A stretch of 11,910 nucleotides of DNA from Sedimenticola sp. GTDB lineage: Bacteria > Pseudomonadota > Gammaproteobacteria > Chromatiales > Chromatiaceae. The notes beneath the pieces are model-generated. The model saw only the letters and a list, made by a program, of their open reading frames with translations. It was not told where the DNA came from and made no database searches. The stretch is from the NCBI GenBank assembly GCA_027038775.1, contig JALWGP010000179.1, positions 1 to 11,910 of the forward strand. The letters run 5' to 3'. Positions within the stretch are counted from its first letter, which is position 1. Each line of letters begins with the position of its first letter. This document shows, in pieces, positions 7,165 through 11,910 of the stretch. A program made the translations under genes and the position numbers.

Positions 7165-7449
7165 GGGGCATGCCCCGGGCCGAACCCCGAATGTTTGCGG
7201 CGAGGGCGCCGCTCCTACGGACCGCGTTCCGCGGTGTCACCCAACCGGTAGGAGGCCCGCCCCCGGGCCGAACCCCGAATGTTCGCGGCGAGGGCGCCGC
7301 TCCTACGGACCGCGTTCCGCGGTGTCACCCAACCGGTGGGAGGCCCGCCCCCGGGCCGAACCTCGAATGTTCGCGGCGTGGGCGCCGCTCCTACGGGCCG
7401 TGTTCCGCGGTGTCACCCAACCGGTAGGAGGCCCGCCCCCGGGCCCCAC
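7165..7449. repeat. Tandem array of 88-bp units, each a pair of inverted REP elements (BIME-like)
   Basis: Three complete 88-bp units occupy 7181-7268, 7269-7356 and 7357-7444, with a degenerate partial copy on the left that includes the perfect palindrome GGGGCATGCCCC (7165-7176). Units 1 and 2 differ at two positions, units 2 and 3 at five. Each unit holds two hairpins of one design: GTAGGA, a 6-bp stem, a CCCC or CCCT loop, the complementary stem, then (G/A)AAC. One is on the minus strand (7218-7193, 7306-7281, 7394-7369; stem GCGGCG/CGCCGC). The other is on the plus strand (7248-7273, 7336-7361, 7424-7449; stem GGCCCG/CGGGCC). The second plus copy begins GTGG and the third lacks the final GAAC. 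Between their diverging GTAG ends lies a 29-bp spacer with a small ACCGCG/CGCGGT hairpin, imperfect in unit 3. The GTAG head is typical of REPs mobilised by RAYT transposases; no such gene is present here. The array fills the gap between the two cyclase genes and starts 15 bp past the stop of the second. Confidence 0.88.
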
Positions 7450-7463
7450 CGGGAGCAGGAGAA

Positions 7464-8381
7464 CTACCCCACCTGCTGGGTCATCAGGTCCTGCTCGTGG
7501 TGATGTTTTTCCTTGTTGCACAGCATGTCGAGGTCTGCCGCCTCGAACAGTTGCCGGCCGTTCATGCCCTTGTCGAGGATGGCCGCGCCGATGCTCACCG
7601 AGACGGGGAGGGTGCGTCCGCCGTGGGTGCAGTCCAGTTGCGAGATGGCGTTCTGCAGCCTGTTCTTGAGGATGCGAACGCCCCGCTCGTTGATGTTGGG
7701 CAGCAGCAGTACGAACTCGTCGCCGGCGAAGCGGAAGACCATGTCGGAGCGGCGCACGCTCTTTCTGAGCGCGCCCGCCACTTCCGTGAGCACCCGGTCA
7801 CCGGCCAGGTGGCCGATCTCGTCGTTGATGCGCTTGAACCAGTCGACGTCGACCACCATGAGGCCCAGGGATTGGTTCTCGCGGCGCGCCCGGCTGATCT
7901 CGCGTTCCAGGTTATCCTCGAAGGAGCGGCGGTTCTTGAGGCCGGTAAGGGGGTCCCTGGAGGCGGCCCGCAGGGCCTGCTGGTAGTGGATGGCGTTGCG
8001 GATGGGCAGTATCAGGGTGCCGAGCAGTGTCTCGATCCGTTCCAGCTCTTCCTCGCTGAAGGGCCTGCGGCGGTGGAAACGGATCTTGCCCAGGTTCTCG
8101 CTGGCGACGGTCAGCTGGTATTCCGCCCGGTGGCGGGCGCTGCTGCCCTGTTCCACGGTGATATCCAGCTCTTCGTGGAGATACACCAGGTGCTGGCATG
8201 GAACGCTCTCCTTGAGGTGGCGGAAGAATATGGCCAGCAGCTGTTCGATGTTCAGGGTGCTCTGCAGCTCGAAGAGCAGCCGTATCCTGGCGGATTCTTC
8301 CCGCCGCTCCTCGAACGCCAGCTTCATCCCCGTCAGGGGGTCGTTCTTCTTGCCGCTGATGGATTCCACGGTGCTTTCCAC
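7464..8381 (-). CDS. GAF-like/GGDEF diguanylate cyclase (AGDEF signature)
   Basis: The product has 305 residues. Residues about 30-135 look like a GAF-type sensor (LLFELQSTLNIEQLLAIFFR and the closing PFSEEELERIETLLGTLILP). The GGDEF domain follows from DPLTGLKNRRSF (143-154), with metal-site D178 in VVDVDWFKRIND, inhibitory-site RRSD (210-213) and the catalytic loop AGDEF (219-223). AGDEF replaces the usual GGDEF; some AGDEF cyclases are known to be active, so activity is plausible but unproven. The terminal ADxALYxAK motif is changed to ADLDMLCNKEK and is followed by HHH. The GTG at 8381 is the only start in frame after an upstream stop, with GAGGA about eight bases before it. A sigma-54 promoter lies 40 bp upstream. 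The gene ends in TAG beside the REP array, so array RNA would form its 3' end. It is co-oriented with flgAMN but separated from it by 325 bp. Confidence 0.9.
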   Translation of the reverse strand: MESTVESISGKKNDPLTGMKLAFEERREESARIRLLFELQSTLNIEQLLAIFFRHLKESVPCQHLVYLHEELDITVEQGSSARHRAEYQLTVASENLGKIRFHRRRPFSEEELERIETLLGTLILPIRNAIHYQQALRAASRDPLTGLKNRRSFEDNLEREISRARRENQSLGLMVVDVDWFKRINDEIGHLAGDRVLTEVAGALRKSVRRSDMVFRFAGDEFVLLLPNINERGVRILKNRLQNAISQLDCTHGGRTLPVSVSIGAAILDKGMNGRQLFEAADLDMLCNKEKHHHEQDLMTQQVG

Positions 8382-8706
8382 AAGTTCGTCCTCGATGGAA
8401 TGGTTTCACCAGGAAAGCAAGCGAATATCGTGCCAACTGTCGCCTGTAGGGGAAGTGGCTGGCTCAGGAGATCCGCTGTGGACAGACATGGTTACGGGAA
8501 GAAGTTCCAAATGGTTGCGGATAAGTCGTTTAAGCAAATGATAGTAATGAGAAAATATCGTCACTGGCTGAGTGCTGCCGGGATTGCCGGAGCTGCGGCG
8601 CGAGGCGGACCGAAAGGGGAGCTTCGGGATTCCTGGATGGGGGCGGAACCTGAGGGGCGCCATGAATCTGGCGTTTTCTCCTGTCGGCGGAGCGACGGGA
8701 ATTTGG
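8382..8706. other. 325-bp intergenic region between flgN and the second cyclase gene
   Basis: No convincing gene is present on either strand. The left end holds the sigma-54 promoter of the cyclase gene and its leader. The middle (about 8510-8565) is noticeably AT-rich compared with the rest of the window. Near the flgN end, 8658-8677 on the plus strand forms a weak hairpin (CGCCA/TGGCG with a 6-nt loop) followed by TTTT, but it points against the local direction of transcription, so its role as a terminator is doubtful. Confidence 0.6.
8421..8435 (-). promoter_or_regulatory. Sigma-54 (RpoN) promoter for the AGDEF cyclase
   Basis: The minus strand reads TGGCACGATATTCGC, against the consensus TGGCACG, four bases, TTGC. 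The invariant GG and GC are exactly 10 bp apart, and only one consensus position differs (TCGC for TTGC). Transcription would begin near 8410, giving a leader of about 28 nt before the GTG at 8381. It is probably activated by FleQ, the only sigma-54 activator in the window, though no clear FleQ box was found beside it. Confidence 0.65.
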
Positions 8707-9204
8707 TCAGGCCTGGCCCAGGAGCCGGGTGGTGGTGCGGTCGCCGGTCCGTTCGCCGTCCGCGCCATAGAGCGTGTCGCCGGCGCGACCGCCGCGCAGG
8801 ATCTGCAATGCCTGGCTCAGGTGGAGCTGGCCGATCTCGACGGTGGCGCTGTTGATCCGGTTCAACTGCCGGCAGCCTTCGGCGAGGGAGACCAGCCGGG
8901 ACCAGAGTTCGCCCAGCCCGCTGGATGGGAAGAGGGTGTCGAGCGCCTGTGCGACTTCGCTGCTGTCCCCCTCCACCCCCAGTGTGTGAAAGAGCTCCTC
9001 CCGGCGCCTGTCCAGCGAGGCCAGTTCGGACACACGGATGGATTTGGCTTCGAGGAGCTGTTCCAGCCTTTCCGGCTCCCGCGCCAGCAGCAGCTGGGAC
9101 TCTTCACGCAGCAGCGAGGCGAGGGCGTCCATGTCCGCGATCTCCTGCTCCAGCAGCCAGGAGAGCTGGGTGCGGACGGAAGGCGGAAGATTCATCGTGG
9201 TCAC
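8707..9204 (-). CDS. flgN: FlgN-type flagellar export chaperone
   Basis: This 165-residue, almost entirely helical protein has the FlgN pattern of long charged and leucine-rich helices (LSWLLEQEIADMDALASLLR, LEQLLEAKSIRVSELASLDR) and a conserved central ELWSRLVSLAEGCRQLN stretch. FlgN escorts the hook-filament junction proteins FlgK and FlgL to the export gate in the cytoplasm. The GTG start at 9204 overlaps the flgM stop in the tetranucleotide GTGA, indicating translational coupling; an ATG three codons later (9195) is a possible alternative. The identity rests as much on its place directly after flgM as on its own sequence, which diverges widely between species. The C-terminal 20 residues are polar and probably disordered. 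It is the last gene of the flgA-flgM-flgN run. Confidence 0.85.
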   Translation of the reverse strand: MTTMNLPPSVRTQLSWLLEQEIADMDALASLLREESQLLLAREPERLEQLLEAKSIRVSELASLDRRREELFHTLGVEGDSSEVAQALDTLFPSSGLGELWSRLVSLAEGCRQLNRINSATVEIGQLHLSQALQILRGGRAGDTLYGADGERTGDRTTTRLLGQA

Positions 9205-9521
9205 TTGCCGGATGTGAGCAGGTTGTCGAATTCCATCAATTTTTCCGCGATTCGCGCGGGATCGACATTGTAGGTGCCGTCCATGATGGCCTGCCTGGTC
9301 TTTTCCACGCGTTGAACGTCTACCACTGGTGTATCGTCCACAGCTACTCCCAATCGTCCCATACGGACGGCTGTTTCGGAAAAGCTCACGGTGTCCTGCA
9401 CCGAAGATCTTCCATTCTCACTGTTCTGACCCACCGGTTCCCGCTCACTGGTGGGCAGGCCGTTCCTGTCCCCGGTGATTTGTGCCTGGGTGTTCGGTAA
9501 GCCATTGATGTCAATGGGCAT
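9201..9521 (-). CDS. flgM: FlgM anti-sigma-28 factor
   Basis: The protein has 106 residues, the usual FlgM size. It starts MPIDINGLPNTQ and has a polar, disordered N-terminal half. The conserved FliA-binding helices lie at about 64-102, including VEKTRQAIMDGTYNVDPARI and AEKLMEFDNLL. FlgM holds FliA inactive until the hook is complete, then is secreted through the flagellum and frees FliA for the late genes. AGGAG lies seven bases before the ATG at 9521. The gene follows flgA after 109 bp and overlaps flgN by 4 bp. A candidate sigma-28 promoter upstream would give the feedback known in other bacteria, in addition to read-through from flgA. Confidence 0.93.
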   Translation of the reverse strand: MPIDINGLPNTQAQITGDRNGLPTSEREPVGQNSENGRSSVQDTVSFSETAVRMGRLGVAVDDTPVVDVQRVEKTRQAIMDGTYNVDPARIAEKLMEFDNLLTSGK

Positions 9522-9550
9522 TTATCTTCTCCTGCGGATTGCTTCAGGAT

Positions 9551-9572
9551 CTGCCACCTGTAGTGGCGGCAG
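9551..9572. repeat. Imperfect inverted repeat between flgA and flgM
   Basis: CTGCCACC and GGCGGCAG pair around a 6-nt loop with one A-C mismatch. It overlaps the -10 half of the candidate flgM sigma-28 promoter. There is no T-run, so it is not a standard terminator. It might partly block read-through from flgA or act as a protein-binding site; either is speculative. Confidence 0.3.
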
Positions 9573-9589
9573 CTCGTGGCAAAACTTAA
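9563..9589 (-). promoter_or_regulatory. Candidate sigma-28 (FliA) promoter for flgM-flgN
   Basis: On the minus strand TTAAGTTT (9589-9582; 7 of 8 to TAAAGTTT) is followed after exactly 11 bp by GCCGCCAC (9570-9563; 5 of 8 to GCCGATAA). Transcription would start near 9556, leaving a leader of about 35 nt. The -10 half is weak, but a sigma-28 promoter at this place is common for flgM, and the -35 and spacing are good. Confidence 0.5.
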
Positions 9590-9630
9590 ATCATTTTGTG
9601 AACCCGTTCACCTTTTTCCGTGCAGCCCGG

Positions 9631-10332
9631 TCAGAGATCCACGCGGACCGTGCCCGAATCGGTGACCACACCCTCCACGATGCGCCGCGACGAGAGGTTG
9701 CGCACCCGGATGCGGTCTCCCCTGGCACCGTGGGAGAGCGCTTCGCCGGGCACGCGGACCTCCAGCCCGTTGCCGCCGGCCAGCACGGTGACCCGCTGTC
9801 CCCGTTCGATCAGGCGCCGCGCCTTGAGCATGGTAGGTGTCAGCGGTTGTCCCGCGGCGAGGTTTCGCCTGAGCAGCATTCCCACCACCTCCGAAACCTC
9901 GTGGAAGTAGCCCTGGGGCAGCTTGGCCAGGTTGTATTTCGCCAGGTGCACCTTGCTGTCGTCGATGACCTCTCCCTTCGACAGGGAGACGGCGGCCACC
10001 ACCACGCGGGCATAGACATTGATGGTCACGGGAACATAGAGCGTCCAGGGATTGCTGCCGCTGCACCTGACCCCCACGGTGGTGTTGCCCAGGTCCCGGG
10101 CGCCGGGCGGGGCGAAGGCTTCCAGCGGCCGGTCGCAGAGCGCCAGCCTTAGCCTGGGATCCAGGCGACCGGGAGTGATCTCCACCGGTTCCCGGTGGAT
10201 GGCCGCCGCCTGCGTCCGGGCGAAACGGACGGCCGTTTCCCGGATCGAGTCGTGGTCCTGCAGCTGGCCCGCCGAGGCGGCGTGCATCAGCAGCGGCAGA
10301 ACGAGTCCCAGATGGCGAATCCCCTTCAACAT
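9631..10332 (-). CDS. flgA: FlgA flagellar P-ring assembly chaperone
   Basis: The 233-residue precursor starts with a typical Sec signal peptide (MLKGIRHLGLVLPLLMHAAS, cleavage likely after A21). The periplasmic part has a small N-terminal domain with C66 and C90, and the conserved WTLYVPVTINVYARVVVA. The SAF domain follows (about 114-175: VSLSKGEVIDDSKVHL, VGMLLRRNLAAGQPLTPTML). The C-terminal barrel has LIERGQRVTVLAGGNGLEVR and GDRIRVRN. FlgA helps FlgI assemble the P ring in the periplasm. The ATG at 10332 has AAGGA upstream. It is the first gene of flgA-flgM-flgN and is divergent from flgB, with a good sigma-54 promoter 41 bp upstream. Confidence 0.94.
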   Translation of the reverse strand: MLKGIRHLGLVLPLLMHAASAGQLQDHDSIRETAVRFARTQAAAIHREPVEITPGRLDPRLRLALCDRPLEAFAPPGARDLGNTTVGVRCSGSNPWTLYVPVTINVYARVVVAAVSLSKGEVIDDSKVHLAKYNLAKLPQGYFHEVSEVVGMLLRRNLAAGQPLTPTMLKARRLIERGQRVTVLAGGNGLEVRVPGEALSHGARGDRIRVRNLSSRRIVEGVVTDSGTVRVDL

Positions 10333-10372
10333 GCTCTTTCCTTAAACCGGAATCCTTTGTGCCCTCTTCACT

Positions 10373-10387
10373 GCAACTTGCGTGCCC
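10373..10387 (-). promoter_or_regulatory. Sigma-54 (RpoN) promoter for flgA
   Basis: The minus strand reads GGGCACGCAAGTTGC followed by A. Compared with TGGCACG, four bases, TTGCA, only the first base differs, and GG and GC are exactly 10 bp apart. Transcription would begin near 10361, with a leader of about 29 nt before the flgA ATG. FleQ with RpoN control of flgA fits the Pseudomonas and Vibrio hierarchy. Confidence 0.7.
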
Positions 10388-10400
10388 AAAATTCCGCGCG

Positions 10401-10410
10401 TCGATATCGA
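10401..10410. repeat. 10-bp perfect palindrome upstream of the flgA sigma-54 promoter
   Basis: TCGATATCGA lies 13 bp upstream of the flgA -24 element, extended to GTCGATATCGAAG. The outer bases loosely recall a FleQ half-site (GTCAAT), so it might bind an activator dimer. It may also be chance. Confidence 0.25.
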
Positions 10411-10601
10411 AGCCCTTTTCCGGGTCCGGTGGAGGGCTGAGCAGAAGGAATAAAATCAGTGGCTTGAGTGTAATCCTGCTTCCGGGTGACGGAAATCCGG
10501 GGCGTAGCCGCACGGGACGCCTTGGCAGGCGAGTCGAGATTTTGTCGGATCTTGCCGGGGCGGTGCGTCAGAAAACCGTGGCCGCCGGTCTCGTTCCCTT
10601 C

Positions 10602-10629
10602 ATTATATATGGGGACCTGCGGGCGGCAA
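10602..10629 (-). promoter_or_regulatory. Possible sigma-70 promoter far upstream of flgA
   Basis: On the minus strand a perfect TATAAT (10607-10602) lies 16 bp after TTGCCG (10629-10624; 4 of 6 to TTGACA). It would start RNA near 10595, about 260 bp before flgA, giving either a long flgA leader or a separate small RNA. The AT-rich patch stands out in GC-rich surroundings. Weak support. Confidence 0.3.
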
Positions 10630-10640
10630 ACGTTTCCCCG

Positions 10641-10658
10641 GCGGCAAACTCTTGCCGC
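10641..10658. repeat. Perfect inverted repeat with a neighbouring direct repeat, upstream of flgB
   Basis: GCGGCAA and TTGCCGC form a 7-bp perfect stem around a 4-base loop. The sequence GGCGGCAAAC containing the left arm also occurs 18 bp upstream (10622-10631 and 10640-10649). There is no T-run. It may be a regulator-binding site between the flgA and flgB promoters. Confidence 0.35.
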
Positions 10659-10686
10659 ACGGGGGGCTTCGTAAAGAGGGATGATT

Positions 10687-10700
10687 TCCAACTAATTGAA
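10687..10700. promoter_or_regulatory. Possible FleQ-binding box upstream of flgB
   Basis: TCCAACTAATTGAA matches the Pseudomonas FleQ consensus GTCAATAAATTGAC (recalled) at 9 of 14 positions, including the full ATTGA half. It lies 21 bp upstream of the -24 GG of the flgB promoter. This is an inference from one loose match. Confidence 0.3.
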
Positions 10701-10720
10701 AAACAAAGAAAAAATGTTTA

Positions 10721-10735
10721 TGGCATGCTCCTTGC
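10721..10735 (+). promoter_or_regulatory. Sigma-54 (RpoN) promoter for flgB-flgC-flgD
   Basis: TGGCATGCTCCTTGC followed by T has the GG and GC elements exactly 10 bp apart and differs from the consensus TGGCACG, four bases, TTGC at one base. Transcription would begin near 10747, 28 nt before the flgB ATG. A run of seven T lies just downstream of the -12 element. Confidence 0.75.
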
Positions 10736-10774
10736 TCGATTTTTTTGCACGGAAGTCTCAAGTTGGAGCAAAAG

Positions 10775-11170
10775 ATGCCGATCAGTTTCGATTCCGCCCT
10801 GGGCATTCACGCAAGGGCCCTGATGGTCAGGTCCCGCCGCAACGAGCTGCTCGCCTCCAACATCGCCAATGCCGACACGCCGGGTTACCAGGCGCGGGAT
10901 ATCGATTTCAGGGCCATTCTCGATTCGGCCGGAAGCCCTGCTGGCCTCAGGACCACCCACCAGAACCATCTGTCGCTTTCCGGGGAATCCGGCATCGCCG
11001 GTGCGGAGCTCCTCTACCGGGTTCCCAACCAGCCCTCCCTGGACGGGAACACCGTGGATCCGGACCTGGAGAAGGCGGCCTTCGCCGAGAATGCGCTGCG
11101 TTACAACGCCAGCCTCACCTTTCTCGACCGCAAGTTCAAGGGGCTGATTCTGGCCCTCAAGGGGGAATAG
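10775..11170 (+). CDS. flgB: FlgB flagellar proximal rod protein
   Basis: The protein has 131 residues, the usual FlgB size. It starts MPISFDSALGIHARALMVRS and has the rod-protein signature ELLASNIANADTPGYQARDI near residues 28-47, which sets apart rod and hook proteins. The C-terminal half (ENALRYNASLTFLDRKFKGL) forms the packing helix. FlgB is the innermost rod subunit, exported without cleavage by the flagellar secretion apparatus. The ATG at 10775 is chosen over an upstream in-frame TTG (10745) because GGAG lies six bases before it and because the family begins there. It heads flgB-flgC-flgD, with flgC only 4 bp downstream. Ends in TAG, showing that UAG is a normal stop in this organism. 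Confidence 0.95.
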   Translation: MPISFDSALGIHARALMVRSRRNELLASNIANADTPGYQARDIDFRAILDSAGSPAGLRTTHQNHLSLSGESGIAGAELLYRVPNQPSLDGNTVDPDLEKAAFAENALRYNASLTFLDRKFKGLILALKGE

Positions 11171-11174
11171 GAAC

Positions 11175-11588
11175 ATGGGTCTCTACAACGTCTTCAAGAT
11201 CGCCGGTTCGGCACTCAGCGCACAGTCGGTGCGGTTGAACACGGTATCGAGTAACCTGGCCAACGCCAACACCGTGAGCAGCACGCCGGAGGAGGTCTAC
11301 CGGGCCCGTCAGCCCGTTTTCGCCTCGGTGCTCTCTTCCGTCGATGGCGGACCCGCCTCGGTGGGGGTCCAGGTGGCCGGCATCGTCGAGAGCACGGCGG
11401 AGCCACAGCGGGAATACCAGCCCGGCAATCCGTTGGCCGATGCAAACGGCTATGTCTACAAGTCCAACGTCAACCCGGTGGAGGAGATGGCCAACATGAT
11501 CTCCGCCAGCCGTTCCTACCAGAACAGTGTCGAGGTGCTCAACACCTCCAAGGAGCTGTTGCTCAAGACCCTGACGCTGGGACGCTGA
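11175..11588 (+). CDS. flgC: FlgC flagellar proximal rod protein
   Basis: The 137-residue protein starts MGLYNVFKIAGSALSAQSVR and has the rod signature NTVSSNLANANTVSS (about 22-36). The C-terminal helix YVYKSNVNPVEEMANMISAS and SRSYQNSVEVLNTSKELLLK is typical of FlgC. It stacks on FlgB in the proximal rod that crosses the periplasm. It begins 4 bp after flgB, with AGGA immediately upstream, so the two are surely co-transcribed, and it precedes flgD by 14 bp. Length and motifs are normal. Confidence 0.95.
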   Translation: MGLYNVFKIAGSALSAQSVRLNTVSSNLANANTVSSTPEEVYRARQPVFASVLSSVDGGPASVGVQVAGIVESTAEPQREYQPGNPLADANGYVYKSNVNPVEEMANMISASRSYQNSVEVLNTSKELLLKTLTLGR

Positions 11589-11602
11589 AGGAGAGCTGAA
11601 CC

Positions 11603-11910
11603 ATGATCACCGAAACCGCCGCCAACAACCCGCTGGCCTTCCTCCAGCCCAAGCCGGACGAGAAGGCCCGGGAGAAGGGAAAGGACGAGATGGGCCAGTC
11701 CGACTTCATCGAGCTGATGATCGCCCAGATGAAGAACCAGGATCCCACCAAGCCGCTGGATCCCAACGAGTTCATGAGCCAGCTGGCGCAGTTCTCCACC
11801 GTCAACGGCATCCAGGAGCTGCAGAAGACCGTGGAGTCGCTGGTGGAGATGATGGCCACCGACCAGTCCATCAAGGCGGCCGGACTGGTGGGGCACGAAC
11901 TGTGCAGCGC
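11603..11910 (+). CDS. flgD: FlgD hook-cap protein, N-terminal fragment
   Basis: The first 102 codons are present; the gene runs off the right edge. The conserved FlgD N-terminal export region is clear: SDFIELMIAQMKNQDPTKPL, then DPNEFMSQLAQFSTVNGIQE, then LQKTVESLVEMMA and the beginning of the core domain (AAGLVGHEL). FlgD caps the growing hook and guides polymerisation of FlgE. AAGGAG lies about ten bases before the ATG at 11603, and the gene follows flgC by 14 bp in the flgBCD order. The substitution of IAQMKNQ for the more usual LxxQLxNQ is minor. Confidence 0.94.
   Translation, partial: MITETAANNPLAFLQPKPDEKAREKGKDEMGQSDFIELMIAQMKNQDPTKPLDPNEFMSQLAQFSTVNGIQELQKTVESLVEMMATDQSIKAAGLVGHELCS

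Larger units (their letters stand above)
10333..10774. other. 442-bp divergent control region between flgA and flgB
   Basis: The region has a sigma-54 promoter at each end, several inverted repeats and a possible FleQ site, listed separately. Open frames crossing it have no family-like sequence and no good ribosome site, so it is treated as non-coding. Pseudomonas carries cheV and cheR between flgA and flgB; neither is present here. The central part (about 10440-10600) holds nothing recognisable. Confidence 0.6.

Noticed and set aside
7165..7449. CRISPR array
   Set aside because: The 88-bp units are directly adjacent near-identical copies without variable spacers, and the internal structure is a pair of REP hairpins.
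7127..7669. Repeat-containing proteins encoded across the REP array
   Set aside because: Open frames here arise because 88 is not a multiple of 3 and the repeats lack stops; products are R, P and G-rich with no homology-like motif or start signal.
8658..8677. Rho-independent terminator on the plus strand
   Set aside because: The stem is only 5 bp and the T-run 4 bases, and no plus-strand gene precedes it; read on the minus strand it has no trailing T-run.
7497..8855. Plus-strand open frame of 452 residues opposite the second cyclase
   Set aside because: It mirrors the cyclase codons, crosses its promoter and ends inside flgN; no motif or ribosome site supports it. The same applies to the plus-strand frame 4533-5333 opposite pomA.
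10745..10774. flgB starting at TTG 10745
   Set aside because: It lies at or before the expected transcription start, and the ATG at 10775 has a good GGAG and the family N-terminus.

Overview
The window is GC-rich, densely coded DNA from a polarly flagellated gammaproteobacterium. FleQ/FlrA, FlgM/FlgN, a PomA/PomB-type stator and a type VI secretion locus resemble Pseudomonas, Vibrio and sulfur-oxidising or halophilic relatives, but the genus cannot be told from the sequence. Coding genes, a hierarchy of flagellar promoters and one repeat array explain nearly all of it.

Left edge (1-1340, minus strand): the start of a type VI secretion operon, tssA then tssB (cut by the window), with a candidate sigma-70 promoter. 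Divergent from it is fleQ (1552-2985, plus), the sigma-54 activator that heads the flagellar hierarchy and is a c-di-GMP receptor. fleQ runs stop-to-stop into a minus-strand stator operon, pomA-pomB-pilZ (5348 to 2986), which has a well-spaced sigma-28 (FliA) promoter at 5466-5440.

Middle (5481-8435, minus): two GGDEF diguanylate cyclase genes. The first (5577-7049) also has a sigma-28 promoter, but an in-frame amber codon cuts off its last 31 residues, and the intact remainder can still be read to 5481. The second (7464-8381; GAF-like plus AGDEF) has a sigma-54 promoter. Between them lies an array of three 88-bp tandem units, each holding two inverted REP elements.

Right (8707-11910): flgA-flgM-flgN on the minus strand, and flgB-flgC-flgD (rod proteins and hook cap; flgD cut by the window) on the plus strand. 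They diverge from a 442-bp control region with a sigma-54 promoter facing each way and a possible FleQ box.

Taken together, the window reads as a flagellar and c-di-GMP control module. FleQ with sigma-54 would switch on early basal-body genes and one cyclase. FliA, released as FlgM is exported, would switch on the stator-PilZ operon, the second cyclase and flgM itself. FleQ and PilZ are the likely c-di-GMP readers. The promoter calls are by-eye motif matches; the gene calls for fleQ, pomAB, flgA, flgM, flgB, flgC, flgD, tssA and tssB are firm.
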